Assembly: GCA_038277395.1 (NCBI GenBank)
Contig: CM076189.1
Span: 232,749,918 to 232,813,917 of the forward strand
Reading direction: 5' to 3'
Source of the DNA: Dryocosmus kuriphilus
Taxonomy: Eukaryota; Arthropoda; Insecta; Hymenoptera; Cynipidae
Length of the DNA: 64,000 bases
The notes under the pieces were generated by a model. It ran no database searches. It was not told the origin of the DNA and saw nothing but the letters and a program-made list of their open reading frames with translations. Positions 21,834 through 33,786 of the stretch are shown here, piece after piece. Position 1 is the first letter of the stretch. The number at the start of each line of letters is the position of its first letter. Both the position numbers and the translations under genes were made by a program.

Positions 21834-24800
21834 CTAGCTTAGTTCCTCTGGACTTCTCGTGATGTAGTAGACGTCGACTTTCTCTTCTTTCTTCTTGTGA
21901 CGGGACAACGTCTCAATGTACATGGTCACTTTATCCCAAGTCACCTCGCTGCTTAGCATCTTGGCGACAATATTGTCTGTAGTAATACGCCCAATATCGA
22001 CTTCGAGTGTCCTCCTCTCATCCCTCCATCTTCCACAGGTGAAAAGTATGTGGTACGCATTGTCTCTGTGCGAAACACAGCACCTGCAATTAAGGGGTCG
22101 GAAACAAAAAGGGCGTATAACTGAAAACGCGCGGATAAGTATTGTCCGCGGGACTATTTTTTGAAAATTTCTCGAATTCAAATTTTGATGATTGATATTT
22201 GTAAAGCTCTTTCTAGCGCATCTTTTCCCCCTTTGAATAGTATCTCTATTCTTTTTCGTTTTCGAGTTATTTGCAAAAAAAGGCATTTTAGGCGAAAAAA
22301 ATTTGATTAGTTTTTTGACTTCAACTCGCGAAATCTTCGTCGGGTTTTAATATTTTGTTTTTAAATTTTTATTCAACATTCTTGAAGGTATTCTACGACT
22401 AGTGAGATATTTGCGAAGTGAGAAACAATTTTCAGGGCCGTACAATGAATTTTTGAAAAAAAGTTCCTTCAATCTTGAATTTAAAAAGGAGGCATTGGGG
22501 AAGTTTTTTAATATAGATTGTTGAGAAAAATTACAGCGACAAGGTTGTTCCTTATGAGTGAAGGAAGTTTTCTGGAAAGATTTAGCTGTCTAACTATTAA
22601 GGTCGCTGATTTAGATCGACTTTTTCATTTATTAAAATCCGCAAAGTGGCCCGGCGAACAGTCCGGTGCGCTCGCTCGCATGTATGCCTGCTCGTTGACT
22701 TTGACTAATACCAAGTTCTTCGAAGTTACATATCTGTAGGTATTGTTTGTAGCTATTGTCAACAATAGACAATAAACAGATTATATTTATGGAAAAAGAC
22801 ACCTTCTATTCAGTATTTACATAGCTCACAGACTAACCAAAATATATTTATACAGTAAACAAAGTTGCGATCAGAGTATACAGCCGACCATACTTAGTTC
22901 TTCACTTCGGGTCACGCGCGGATTGTAAATAATGGGTGAAAAAGTCGTTCTAATTCAATAACCTTGATAGCTAGAGATCTAAGACCTTTCAGAAAACTTC
23001 CATGACTCATAAGGAACAACTTTGTCGCTGTAAGTTTTCTCAACAATCCATATTAAAAAACTTCCCCACTGCCTCCTTTTTAAATTCGAGATTTAGGAAC
23101 TTTTTTTTCAAAAATTCATTGCACGGCCCTGAAAATTGTTTTACACTTCGCAACTATCTCACTAGTCGTAGAATACCTTCAAGAATATCGCATAAAAATT
23201 TGAAAAGAAAATATTGAAACCCGACGAAGATTTCGCGAGTTGAAAGTAAAAAAAACTAATCAAATTTTTTTCGCCTAAAATGCCTTTTTTTGCAAATAAC
23301 TCGAAAACGAAAAAAAAAATAGAGATACTATTCTAAGGGGGAAAAGATGCGCTAGAAAGATCTTTATAAGTATCAATCATCGAAATTTGAATTCGAGAAA
23401 TTTTCAAAAATAGTCCCGCGGACAATACTTATCCGCACCTTTTCAGTTATACGCCCTTTTTGTTTCCGACCCCTCAATTTGGACTCCTTGCCTTGTCGAT
23501 TTTATGCAGGTATACCTGGAAGTATCGGTGGCCCGACAATAACTGCGTCAGGAAGTAATTTACTTCCCTGTGCTTTCATTCAATCCATGCAGTAATGTCC
23601 TTTATGAGCTTGAACGTCCACATTCCTCTTGTGCCATTTTCCCATCTGCTGTTCCATTGCGCAATGGCGTGCGCTTGGCTCTCTTCTTCCGCGGCAGTTT
23701 TTCTAACCTCGTTTTTCCTCTGATAAATTTCATTCTTCTCCCGAGCTAGCAGATCGATAGGGATTATCCCTGTGATAACTAACACTACGGGTTCAGAAAC
23801 GGTATGGTAGGAGCAGGTGACCCTTTGTGCTCCTCTACGCTGTACTCTGGCTATCTGTCTGCAGTACTTTTCTATCTTGAGTGTGTCAGGCCATATTTAA
23901 GCACCATACAACAGGATAGACGTTGTGACCGTCGTTAATACCCGGTGTTTGCTTAGTTTTGGCCCAACAACGTTCTTTATCAGTCTCCTCAAGGCCGTCG
24001 TAAATTTGACCGCCTTATCAGCTGCTTTCTGGAGTTCATTCCAGAAAGTGAGCTTCGTATTTAGCAGGACACCAAGATGCTTTATCGCCTTTTGGGTCTG
24101 CACCTTCTGACTTCCCACTTGTAGCTGAATGCAAGTGTCAATCCTCTTGGTCGTGAGAATCACAATCTCCGTCTTCTGTAGGGCCAGACACAGGACGTGC
24201 CGTTTCATCCAACGACACACACACACCACATGACATCGTTTAGCTTCATTTGCGCTTCTTCGATGTTCCGTGCCACGATCATTGCCGCGATGTCGTCTGT
24301 ATATACTACTAGAGTTGTACCGTTTGGTATTTCAAATCGGAGGATTCCGTCATAGGAAATATTCCAAAAGTCTGGCCACAGAATATATCCCTGTGCAGCT
24401 CCGGCTGTTATTTCTTTTTTTCGGGGACCGTCATCAGTGTCATAAAGTAGTAATATGTCCTTCAAATAATTTCTTACCATCTGGAGGAGGTACGGCGACA
24501 GCTTAAATGTATTCTGAAGTGCGTACTTGATGTCCTTCCACTTTGTCGTGTTAAAGACATTTTTTACGTCCAGTGTGACCAGAATCACTATTGGTAGGGA
24601 ATAGTGGTTTCCTTGTCTCGATGACAAATTGGCATCCACCACGCGCTGGACCGCTTCTATTGTGCTACGCCCCTTCCTGAACCAAGTGCTGTTCTTAGAG
24701 ATCACCTGCCTGAACAGTTACTAGTAGGCGAGGTTCTAGGAGCTTCGCCAGGATCTTTCCGGCTGTGTCTAACATGCAAAGAGGCCTGTAGGATGACAGA

Positions 24801-25990
24801 GAGCCCGGTTCGCCCTTGCCTTTATTTATGAGCAACAATCGTTGTTCTTTCCACTTTGTGGGGAAAATTCCACTTTTCAGGCAGCTGTTGGACATGTCTA
24901 GCAGTAACTGCAGATTTTACCGTTACACTCCCTTTAGAATCTATGCTGGAATTCCATCTACGCCCGGCGCCTTGTTATTTTGCAGCAAACTGACAGCTAT
25001 CCGCATCTCTTCTGCATCTAACAGTGAAATATTTATCAGGCTGTTCACTTCTACATCATCATATTCCACCTCGGCTGTTGGGAAGAGCGTGTCCACGATG
25101 TTCCTCATAGCTTCTGTATCGCCCTTGAACGGCGGTGTCGTTGCCCTTATTTTTCGGGTGACTATTTGATAGCACGACCCCCAGGGATTATCGTCCACTT
25201 CCCTTGCTATTGTCATCCAACTGGTACGTTTACTCCGAGTGATTACAGTTCCAAGATGTTTCCTCATTTATCGGAACCCCGCTTTTTTTTTAGGATCATT
25301 TCGGCAGGCTTTTCTTTTGCACGCTGGGCCTTTCGTCGTAAAGAAAAACTGGCTCTCCTCAACTCGACAATTTCTTCCGGAACACCAATATGCTGAGTAT
25401 CGGCTGTCATTTTGCCCCTTGTGAGTCATGGCAGCGTCGCATGCCTGCTGGACGCAAGTCAAAGCGTTCTCTACCATCCGTCTGGGGTCATCTGCAAACG
25501 CTGTTTGCCGAGTGCTTGTAATCACTTCCGCGAACTTTAGTTCGTCCAGCTTTTTCGTGTTCCGTCTGATTGGCCGAAGGGTGCGCGTCTTCGGACCTTT
25601 CCTAACAGTCTGTAATTGAAAGGCGATGTATTGATGACCACAGCCTGTGAAGTCATCCATCACCCTTCAATTCGTGATGTTCCTTGCTAGGTCTCCCGGC
25701 GCGACGCCTGCGATATATCTGGAGTGGTCTCTCTCTGTCCGGGTCGCCTAAATGTCGATGCGGCAATATTTAGGATTATCAGTTCTCTTCTGGCCGCCAT
25801 CTCCATTATCTGTTTTCCTCTAGAATTTGGACTCGTTATGCCCCACTCCACCGCTTTCGCGTTAAAGTCACCGGCTATGACCATGCCACCTTCCATATCC
25901 CGGATAGCTTCTTCAAGCCCTTCCAGCTTCATCTGAAAATCCATGATGTGCTCGTTCGGGGTGAATTAACAGCTCACAAATATGTTCCGC
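21834..25990 (-). pseudogene. R1-like ORF2: EN, RT, C-terminal CCHC (interrupted)
   Basis: EN segment: GGMVIAGDFNAKAVEWG (25944-25687 frame) with the GDFNAK catalytic block. RT: LLQNNKAPGVDGIPA (near 24950), LLLINKGKGEPGSLSSYRPL, FRKGRSTIEAVQRVV, LVTLDVKNVFNTTKW, AAQGYILWPDFWN and VVYTDDIAAMIVARN, where the catalytic ADD is TDD. Then HLGVLLNTKLTFWN and TTSILLYGA. The C-terminus resumes across the 1.38 kb insertion: FLTQLLSGHRYFQVYLHKI, then a C-x2-C-x8-H-x4-C knuckle (CRCCVSHRDNAYHILFTC) and TTDNIVAKMLSS. An in-frame TGA sits near 23576. Frameshifts separate EN, RT and C-terminal blocks. Confidence 0.8.
22092..23474. mobile_element. 1.38 kb element with ~515 bp terminal inverted repeats
   Basis: Left arm 22093-~22610 and right arm ~22950-23474 are inverted copies at roughly 85% by eye. 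They start AGGGGTCGGAAACAAAAAGG and share ATAACTCGAAAACGAAAA and GTTGTTCCTTATGAGT (given in either orientation). The ~340 bp centre has no protein-like frame. CAATT flanks both ends (22087-22091 and 23475-23479). Removing the element with one CAATT restores the zinc knuckle frame of the host LINE, so a 5 bp duplication is the best reading. A TTAA/TCAA alternative (piggyBac-like) would shift that frame. Non-autonomous; superfamily unassigned. Confidence 0.85.
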
Positions 25991-26014
25991 CCACTTCTAA
26001 CCCATACATACCCC

Positions 26015-27008
26015 TCACCAGATCCGTGAGCATTCACGGGCACCTTCGATGTGTGTCCCCTTGTATCCTGTCTTTCCACACTTAAAACAGACACCTTTTC
26101 TGTCTGTGCCCTCGCAGCTTCTTGACTGATATTCATAGCCAAGGCACTGGTAACACCGCGCTACCATTACTCTCCTTCTCACACGGCAGTTTACCCACCC
26201 TACATTGATGCGTTCTGTTTCTAGGATTTTCTTCGCGGCCTGCTCGCTTAACACCACTATCGCCATGATTTGGCCTCTGATGTTAAGCTTGCTTACGGTA
26301 ACATCCAGTGGCTCCGTAAGCTACTTCAGTTCCTGTTTTAAGGCCGCCTCAACCTCAACCACGGTGGTGGATCCGTCCAGGTCTTTTATTTCCAGCGTCG
26401 CTTTCGGAGTTTTGTTTTCAACTGTGCCATTTTCGCCCAGAGCGTTTCTTGGGGTACCTGCGAAAACGTCTCGATTTTTGAAGTCTTCGCCTAGTTCAAG
26501 ACAGACGCCTACGTCTCTCGTCTGGCGGATTCTTGCAGCTATCATGTCGGTCGCCTCAGGTTTCACCTGCCTAATCGAAACTGCTTCCCTTGGCGGTCTT
26601 AGAACCTTTTTTGCCTTTGGCTTACAGGCATTTTCTCTCCTACCGCAGCCTTGCCGCTATGCCTTACTATTGTAAGTTGAAGGACTTTCTTATTTCTCCT
26701 TCTAGCAGTTATCCATTCTCCCCTATCGGCGTTCCTGCCTCACTCCTGATTCTCTTGTCTTGTGGAGTTGCTGCCTGGCTTTTCGCTGGGTTGGTAGCAG
26801 CTCGTTTATTCGGTTTTTGGGGGCAGGGTAATTTTGGTGTTACTATCTCCTCCCTCCTAGTTTGTATTTGAGACCGCAGCAGACCAGTGTGTTGGCTTTG
26901 CGCCTTCTGCAATGCCTTCCGCTTAGCGACAAGCTTTTTGAGCTCTTTTGCTTCCTTTTCCAATCCTGTCTTGATGGACACACTGACTTTCTGCTGCCTT
27001 TTTGCCAC
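26015..27008 (-). pseudogene. R1-like ORF1 (Gag-like with CCHC knuckles)
   Basis: Starts MAKRQQKVSVSIKTG with a Lys/Glu-rich likely coiled coil (EKEAKELKKLVAKRKALQKA). It breaks into several frames, and a frame near 26520 shows RIRQTRDVGVCLELG. The C-terminal frame (26266-26015) carries AAKKILETERINVGWVNCRV and two knuckle-like motifs, CYQCLGYEYQSRSC and CFKCGKTGYKGTH. This order is the usual R1-clade ORF1 layout, with RNA-binding knuckles last. Several stops make it non-functional. Confidence 0.75.
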
Positions 27009-27647
27009 CTATTGCATCGGGGACATTTACAACTGTATTCTACCGATTATTTCAGTAATCGACTGTTGGGCTTTTTTGATATCCTTCTCTAATCAGCCAT
27101 GGAGTCCATGGTATTCTGTTTGTTTTCCATTGATGACTAGTAGATTTTTTTAATACATGCTTTACCAGCGCATCGTACGTGTAGTGGCGGGCCGAAGTAG
27201 TGGGAGCGGGTATACCCTCGGATTGCAATCCTACCCCACTTCCCTGAGGCCCAAACTTCGTTTAAACGGTCCCGGTATGCGCGACAGACCGAGCTCGTCC
27301 GTAGCAATGCAGGTTCCCACACCTGCATCCACCACGCACTCCCTGATCAGCGCCCGAAGGGGCTGGTCCCAGATCCCCTGCTGCGACTTACAGCTGGGTA
27401 GTGCAAAACACACATCAGCCCCACTACCGTGCAAGCGGAAAGCAAGTCGGACAGTGATGCGGGGCACTCCCAGTGGGTTGCAGCGTGGACCAATCACGGG
27501 TTTTTTATCAGTGTGTCCTTCACCCAGTCTGTTTGGTTCGCGAGGCGTATTTTATTTCCGCCCTACCCTTTATATCTAGTGAGCATTCCTCTATCCGCCA
27601 CCTGAGGATGCGACGCGTATCGGTTACAGACTCCCACTGCGAAAGAT

Positions 27648-28760
27648 ATAGAGCGTAACTACTGCGATAAAGAAGAAGATGCATTAGGAAATTCTTTTAA
27701 ATGTGACGAAGTAGGAATTGGCGTGCTCAGCATTAATTCGGTAATTCAGAATCTGAAGAATGGTAAGGCTCTTGATGCAGATGTAATTACGTCTGAAATT
27801 CTTAAAAACAGCGACAAGTATCCGTTTTTGTGGTTGAGTGAGTTGATGAACATATGCGCTGTTAATGGAGACGTTCCAAATGATTGGAGAAAGGCGATCA
27901 TCGTTCCTTTTTACCAGAGAAAAGGCAATAAAGGTGAATGTACTAACTATAGATCTGTCAGCTTACTTAGTACCGTAGGGAAAGTATTTAGCAGAATACT
28001 TATTTTCAAAGTCATGGAAATAACGAAGGACAGGATATGGGAAGTCAAATGCGGATTTATGCCAGGGAGATCATGTGCGGAACAGATATTTAGCTTGCGG
28101 TATATCGCAGAAAAAAATTTGAGAGTAAACAAAAAAGTTTTCTGCGCGTTCACTGACCTGGAAAAAGTTTTTGACAAACTTTGGGAAGTTTTGAAAAAGT
28201 ACAGAGGTAATGGTCAGCTTCTTAATTCAATTAAAGCAATACATGAAAGAAGTAGAGCAAGCGTCAGGGTAAATGAAAAATTGATTAATTGCATCGTTTG
28301 ATATTAGGCAGGGCGTCAGGCAAGGCTGCGTCATATCTACGAATGGCTCACTTATATAAAGAAGGTGTTGATCTCGGAACAGCGAAAGTGTGTAGTTTGA
28401 CTTTTGCAGACGATGAAGCACTTATGGCAGATTCTTCGAATGGTATGCAGAGAATGATGAGCAGACTGAATACTAGAGAGAAGATTATGGGTTTAAAGAT
28501 TAACGTAAACAAAACAAAAATTACCGTGTTCAAAAGAAGCGATGAGAAAACAGTATGCAATATTATATATCTCGGCAAAGTGAACGGTCACGCAGCAAGA
28601 GGTAGGCCGAGGAAAAAATGTTGGGAATATGTGAATGAGACTCTCAAGCGAAACGATATAAAGAGCTATAGGAATACAAGAGCTTGCATGAAAAGTTTTA
28701 ATACAGCCTGAAATGGAATATATCGAATATGTTTTGGGTTTAAGAGTATAAATCCCCATA
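27648..28760 (+). mobile_element. RTE-like LINE, 3' portion (split copy)
   Basis: Resumes the element interrupted at 21606. The repeated word ATAGAGCG (21599-21606 and 27648-27655) is the target duplication of the inserted LINE. Joining across it gives ...EDIERNYCDKEEDALG without a frame change. The RT domain follows, then a short tail with no clear poly(A) boundary (approximate end). Confidence 0.8.
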
Positions 28761-29049
28761 TGGCTATGCGAAGCTGTCCACCAGAGATGATTGCTAGAGA
28801 GATCGATCAGCGACCTGGGTTGGTGCGGTGTCGTCGGACTAGTGTTTTGTTTGAATGAGCAGCATGCGACTTCTGGATTGATTTAAAATCTATAACTTCC
28901 AATACTCACCACGGGGAGAAAGCAGACATGTGCTCTTCGCAGTGGTGTCCAGACGCAAATCTCTCGAAAAGTGAACGAGACACTCGCGCCCAAGCACCAC
29001 GCACTACGACCATAGCGTGTAAGAGAGCGGACAATTTAAACCTTTGATT

Positions 29050-29435
29050 TAGAGGTCTTTATGCTGGGCATGGATTTTTTCTGCTGAATTATTATTTAAT
29101 AAGAACCAAACATATATTAGGTAAAATATAATTAATTTATTGCAATGGTTTAGGAGCTACCGGAGCGGCCACTAACCACCAGTTCTTTAGGGCGGACATG
29201 GATTTCGTCTACTGAATTATTATTTAATAAGTACAAAACATAGATTAGGTGAAAGATAATTAATTATTGTAATGGTTTAGCAACTACGGGAGCGGCCATC
29301 AATCACCAGCTCTTTAGTTCGGGCATGATTTTGTCTGCTGAATTATTATTCAATAAGAACAAAACATAGATTAGGTGAAAGATAATTAATTCATTGTAAT
29401 GGCTTAGCAACTACCGGAGCGGCCACCGGCCACCT
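29050..29435 (-). repeat. Three ~120 bp tandem repeats
   Basis: Units carry GAATTATTATT(T/C)AATAAG, ATTAGGT(G)AAA-ATAATTAATT and CCGGAGCGGCCAC-type words, anchored at 29096, 29214 and 29340, with a partial unit before the first. They adjoin the 3' end of the minus-strand I-like LINE and may be its 3' UTR repeats. Confidence 0.85.
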
Positions 29436-30771
29436 ATCGCTGGGAGGGGTTAGCCAAAAATTGGTGACTGCAGAAGTGGGGAGGGCGTTTTAATGCTTTA
29501 GAAAGACCTTTAATGCGGGTACTTCGCATACTATCGAATCGGGGGCAAGCGCACAGAATCTGTTCCAGATCTTCATCAATATTAGAAATGCAAAGACATT
29601 GGCTTGAATCTACAATGCTTTTTTGGGCTAGACTAGCATTAAGAGAATAATAATTGCTTCTCGTACGATAACCTTAGTATAATAATCTCTACAGCTATCC
29701 AGGAAAGATTTTCGAACGGAGCCAAAGAAGTCAGAACTGGGTAGAGGGACTCGAAGGAGTGCGCCGTCCACAGCTGTCGATTTGGCAACCCGGTCAGCCT
29801 GCTCATTTCCTTGAATTTCTTTGTGCCCGGGGATCCAAATTAGAGCTACTGTGCCTTTGCCCTTTTCATTACTAAATAATTAGGATAAGTTATGCTTTGT
29901 CTATAGGCTCTGGTAGCTCGTTTCCTTTCAGCAATTGCTTGGTTGCACGTTTCGTCCCACGAAGAAGCTGGAACAAAGCGTTTATTATAAGGGTGGTTAG
30001 AATTTTGATTAGAATATCTAAAGGGGGAAGAAAGTGGACAGGCAGAAATAACTGCCTTGTGAAAAACCTGTATGAAAAAAAGGTTGAGATTGAAATGGAC
30101 ACTCCAAAGCTTATGATAACCGGGAAGTGGCCACTTCCCATGGCGTCCTTCCAAACATCCCAGGTACAATTAGTATATAAGTTAGGAGTGACAAATGAAA
30201 GGTATAGAATCGAGGAAAATTAGCGTGGACGGCTATCAAAAGTACCTTTGCCATTGTTCAGGCACATGAAGTCTGATTGTTCTAATGAGGAGCAAATCTC
30301 TAAACCGTTGGAACAGCTGTGAGAACTACCCCGTGAGGAGTGATGGCTGTTAAAGTCACCTCCAATAAAGACTGAATCAGAATTGACGGCTGAGATAAAA
30401 TTAAAGAGCATTGACTAGGTATTGGATAGAATGGAATTATCCGAGGAGCACACTCTGTAGACCGAGACGATCAAGAGCTCTCTCTCAGAAGAGTTAATGG
30501 TAACAGCTACAGTTTCCTGGCTGTTGCCTATGTTAATTATTATTATTAAAGAGATTCTGGGGAAATTGATTTCTTTCCCAATAGCTAATGCAAGACCGCC
30601 ACCTCTATTTGAGAATCTGTCGCATATAATAAAATTGAAATTTTCTAATAAAAAAATGTTTTCTGGTTTCATTAATGTTTCAGAGAGTAAAAGTATGTCT
30701 TAGTCGTCGGACATACATAGTATGTATTTTTGTTATATATACAATGTTATATATCAATTTGTTACTATATA

Positions 30772-32078
30772 CGTGGTGTGTTCAAAAAGTAAGGCGACTT
30801 TCAATTTTTACGAAAAAATATTTATTTATTCATCAATTATTATATTGTCCCCTTCAAAGTAACCCCCCTCAGATATAACACACTTGTGCCAACGCTTTTT
30901 CCAATCCCCGAAGTACTTCTGATAAGCAATTTTTGGTATAGCCTTGAGTTCTTCCAACGATCCATTCTCTATCTCTTCAATCGTTTCAAATCTCCGTCCT
31001 TTCATGGGTCTAGATTTGGGAACAGGAAAAAGTCGCAGGAGGCCAAATCCGGTGAATATGGTGGCTGAGGCATGATTATGGTTTTGTTTTTGGCCAAAAA
31101 GTCACGTACAAGCAACGATGAGTGAGCAGATGCACTGCCGTGACACAAAAGCCATGAATTGTTTTTCCCCAATTTCGTCGTATTCCTTCTCGCAAATGGC
31201 GCATAACTTCAAGGCAATACTCCTTATTGACAGTGCAACCTTGTGGTAAGAACTCTTGTTGTACTACGCCACGGTAATCGAAGAAAACAGTGAGAAAAAC
31301 CTTGACATTTGATCGAACTTGACGTGCTTTTTTCGTTCTTGACTCTTCCGGGTTCTTCCATTGGGACGATTGGGCTTTGGCTTCGACCTCATAACCATAT
31401 ACCAATGATTCGGAACCAGTTATAACCCTTTTGAGCATATCAGGATCATTATTGACATCACTTAACAGCTCTTGAACGATGCTCATTCGACGGTTCTTTT
31501 GGTCAAAATTAAGCAGTTTCGGAACTTTCGCTGCCACACATTTCATGCCCAAAACATCGGAAAAAATTGCATGGCACGAGCCAACCGAGAGGCCGACGTC
31601 TTCAGCAACTTCTCTAACAGTGATTCGACGATTCCCCAACACCATATTCTTCACTTATTCAACGCTTTTCATCATTTATTGACGTGCTGGGGCGCCCAGA
31701 GCGAGATTCGTCATTGGTGCCTTCTCGGCCTTCTTGGAAGAGCTTGTACCACTTATAAACATTTTTTTGCTCAAAGTAGACTCACCGTATGCAACTGTCA
31801 ACATTTCAAGTGTTTTAGAGCACTTAATTCCATTTTTTACACAAAATTTGATGCAAGTTCTCTGATACATTTTTTTTTTTTACAGCAGAAAATCGAAGAT
31901 CACACCAAACACTTCTAACCTTTACGCCTCTCACAAACAAACTAAAAATGCTATACACTTGAAACTGTGCACATATGTTCGGGACAAATGTACCAATATA
32001 AAATTTTAAAAAATTGAAGATCGAACGTACATAGCCTGCGAAATTTGAAAAGTCACCTTACTTTTTGAACATGCCCCA
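30772..32078 (-). mobile_element. Full-length mariner (1,307 bp) with TA duplication
   Basis: Terminal repeats share TGTTCAAAAAGTAAGG(C/T)GACTTT. They start at 30772 and end at 32078, each flanked by TA (30770-30771 and 32079-32080), the standard mariner target. The length is typical of complete mariners. The element sits in the endonuclease region of the I-like LINE, so it is younger than that LINE copy. Confidence 0.92.
30815..31870 (-). pseudogene. Mariner transposase, inactivated
   Basis: Minus strand from Met 31870: MYQRTCIKFCVKNGIKCSKT (N-terminal helix-turn-helix part), frameshift after TLSKK, then ITVREVAEDVGLSVGSCHAI and LLNFDQKNRRM from 31654. The DD34D triad is damaged. The first Asp of the usual ITGDE block is Ser here (ITGSESLVYGY), and the second, in the HD-x-APAH block, is Gly in a shifted frame (HGSASAHS). 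The third remains (SPDLASCDFFLFP). Further frameshifts lie near 31150 and in the C-terminal 200 bp. It would cut and paste DNA at TA sites if intact. Confidence 0.9.
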
Positions 32079-32199
32079 TATATAATATATAATTTTGTAT
32101 TATTCTCGTATTTTGAAGGTCTTCCTTCTTATTCAATATTCCGCGACAATTCCACTGCATAATTCTTAATTTACTTATTTGAGCCATATTAGGTTTTTA

Positions 32200-33786
32200 A
32201 TTATTTAAGATTAAATTCGCAGGGCCAGATGGCCTGTTTGATTTTGTTTTATCTTGAACCTGGTGTAAAGAGTTTGAGAGGGATTTCACATCAATCAAAA
32301 CGCACTTTAAAAGACTTTTACCTTCCTCCTTGTTCGAGAAAGCATCAGAGTTGATTAATGCAATGAAACCCGTGAGAGCCTCGATTGTGGATCTTATTAT
32401 GGACATTGGACACAGAGTCCGAAGTAGCTGAGGGGTCGAGAGCAACCGTCTTTTGGAAGAGAGGGAAATGCATTTCGAAACCATTTGGCAACGTGATAGA
32501 AGTCCATCCATTATTGTGAAGGGAGGGAAAGAAGGAAGGAGGTGATTCGCGATTAGGTTGCGAAGATTTCCGTTGGGTTTTTTTCACGTGGGTCCTGATA
32601 TGAGAGTTCTGATGACAGGCCGTAGCTTCAGACTATGAGCGAGATGGATGGGAACGGCTGTCGATCGGGGGGGGCAGGGACGTCACTTAGTTCAGAATGA
32701 CCTGCGAAGTTTGCGGTTAAGGTCGGATGCTGAGAAATAGCCTCGTACCTGAAGTTCTTTTTTGGTCTGAGCAATTCCTTAACTTCTGCAAAGGGAATTC
32801 CGTGATTACTGGCATAGATTCGGAATTGTTTCTGAAACTGGAATTTGAGACAGTTTTGAGAGGTTGGAAGGTGATTACCGTCGCAATTGCAGCATTTTCG
32901 AAGGCTGTTTGCTTTTGGGCAGGTCTTCAAAAGTTATTCTCTCGAGAAGCCAAGGATCTCTAGTTTCTTGAAAATTTCTTCATCAGAAAATTCGAGGGGG
33001 ACGTTTTTTATAACTCTTGGACAGATGACAAAGTTAGCTGGCACAAACCCTAATAAGCCTTTCCTTTTCAGGGTTTGTGAGTTGTCGAGGATTTTGTTTG
33101 CATCTTTGCAAGACCTAACGGTAACATACATTTTATCGAAACCCTGTCAATTAACATGTACAATATCCTCCTTATACGTGAGAGTAAAGAACTTGCCGAA
33201 GTTTATGAGATTAATATCCTCCCTGAACCTCTCGGAGGCGCGATCTCTTTGGCTTATGATTTTGCATAATTCCTTATTCTTGACGCTGTATCTAAGGTTG
33301 TAAAAGGACTTTTTGTGTTATTGTTTTGATTAAATGTGTATGGTGAAGTCTGAGTCAGAATTTTCGGGTTATATTGTGAATGGGTGTAAATGTACTTTGA
33401 ATATGGTTTTGACTTTTTTGCTGTGTTTCATTTAGTGTTTGGATTTATGTTAGGGCGTGTGTGTTTTGGTGCTTTAGGTTTATTTGAGTCCATGGCGATG
33501 TCGTCATCTGGGAGAAGAGATGTCACATGCGCAGTGTAATATCCGCGGACTTGCGGCGTTTATTATTTTTGCTCTTATCTATGGAGCTAACCTGATCATT
33601 TTTATGTGATCTGTGCGACTTACTTCAGTTGGTGCTCTGGTTTCCCAAGCACGACAGCCCATGAATCGCTTCTTTAGAGTAAAGGGTCTTTGGGAGAATT
33701 TCTGCAACTTCAGTAGTAGGGACAGTAGGATCTGTTGGACGGGTAGGGTACCCTCTGCCTGAGCCATTGAGCAGTTTGTCTTCCAT
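32200..33786 (-). pseudogene. I-like ORF1 remnant (Gag-like)
   Basis: Reads from a Met near 33786 (MEDKLLNGSGRGYPTRP), then broken frames, then MYVTVRSCKDANKILDNSQT and GFVPANFVICPRVIKNVP (33131-32934 frame). Next is a knuckle block CPKANSLRKCCNCDGNHLP with SQNCLKF (32930-32628 frame), and finally a Ser/Pro-rich tail. This is the layout of I-clade ORF1 proteins that coat element RNA. At least three frame breaks. Confidence 0.65.

Larger units (their letters stand above)
21607..27647 (-). mobile_element. R1-like LINE inserted in the RTE-like LINE
   Basis: Six kb bounded by the 8 bp duplication ATAGAGCG. On the minus strand it has a 5' region (27647-27010), ORF1 (27008-26015), ORF2 with EN, RT and a C-terminal CCHC knuckle (about 25990-21834), and a 3' UTR ending in a degenerate A-rich tail (TTTCTTTGTTTT on the plus strand at 21607-21618). 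It contains a later 1.38 kb insertion at 22092-23474, so the LINE itself is ~4.66 kb. Motifs resemble R1-clade elements, although the target is not 28S rDNA. Confidence 0.85.
20425..28711 (+). pseudogene. RTE-like ORF2 (EN-RT), interrupted by a 6 kb LINE
   Basis: After the 21606/27648 junction the RT reads NLKNGKALDADVITSEIL (palm lead-in), GDVPNDWRKAIIVPFY, NYRSVSLLSTVGKVFSRIL, GFMPGRSCAEQIFSLRYI and FTDLEKVFDKLW, up to a TGA at 28301. A shifted frame (28289-28711) continues with LTFADDEALMADSS, the catalytic (F/Y)ADD, and GLKINVNKTKI. Motif forms such as PGRS...QIF-LR fit RTE and related clades; the exact clade is tentative. The enzyme would nick DNA and reverse-transcribe its RNA. This copy has stops in EN, one large insertion and at least one frameshift in RT. 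Confidence 0.75.
29440..32190 (-). pseudogene. I-like ORF2: EN, linker, RNase H (RT lost)
   Basis: N-terminus ISKLRIMQWNCRGILNKKED (near 32170) is the classic EN start. After the mariner, LLLSETLMKPENIF, RFSNRGGGLALAIG, VFIGGDFNSHHSSRG (catalytic GDFN-H) and LNNGKGTFDSRP follow. The linker reads SWDETCNQAIAERKRATRAY. It then joins abruptly to RNase H: VALIWIPGHKEIQGNEQAD (H and final D) and RVAKSTAVDGA. The end has CLCISNIDEDLEQILCACPRF. Missing RT means no activity. Confidence 0.7.

Noticed and set aside
22087..23479. piggyBac insertion at TTAA
   Set aside because: The left edge reads TTAA but the right reads TCAA, and a 4 bp duplication would leave the host LINE knuckle out of frame, whereas CAATT restores it.
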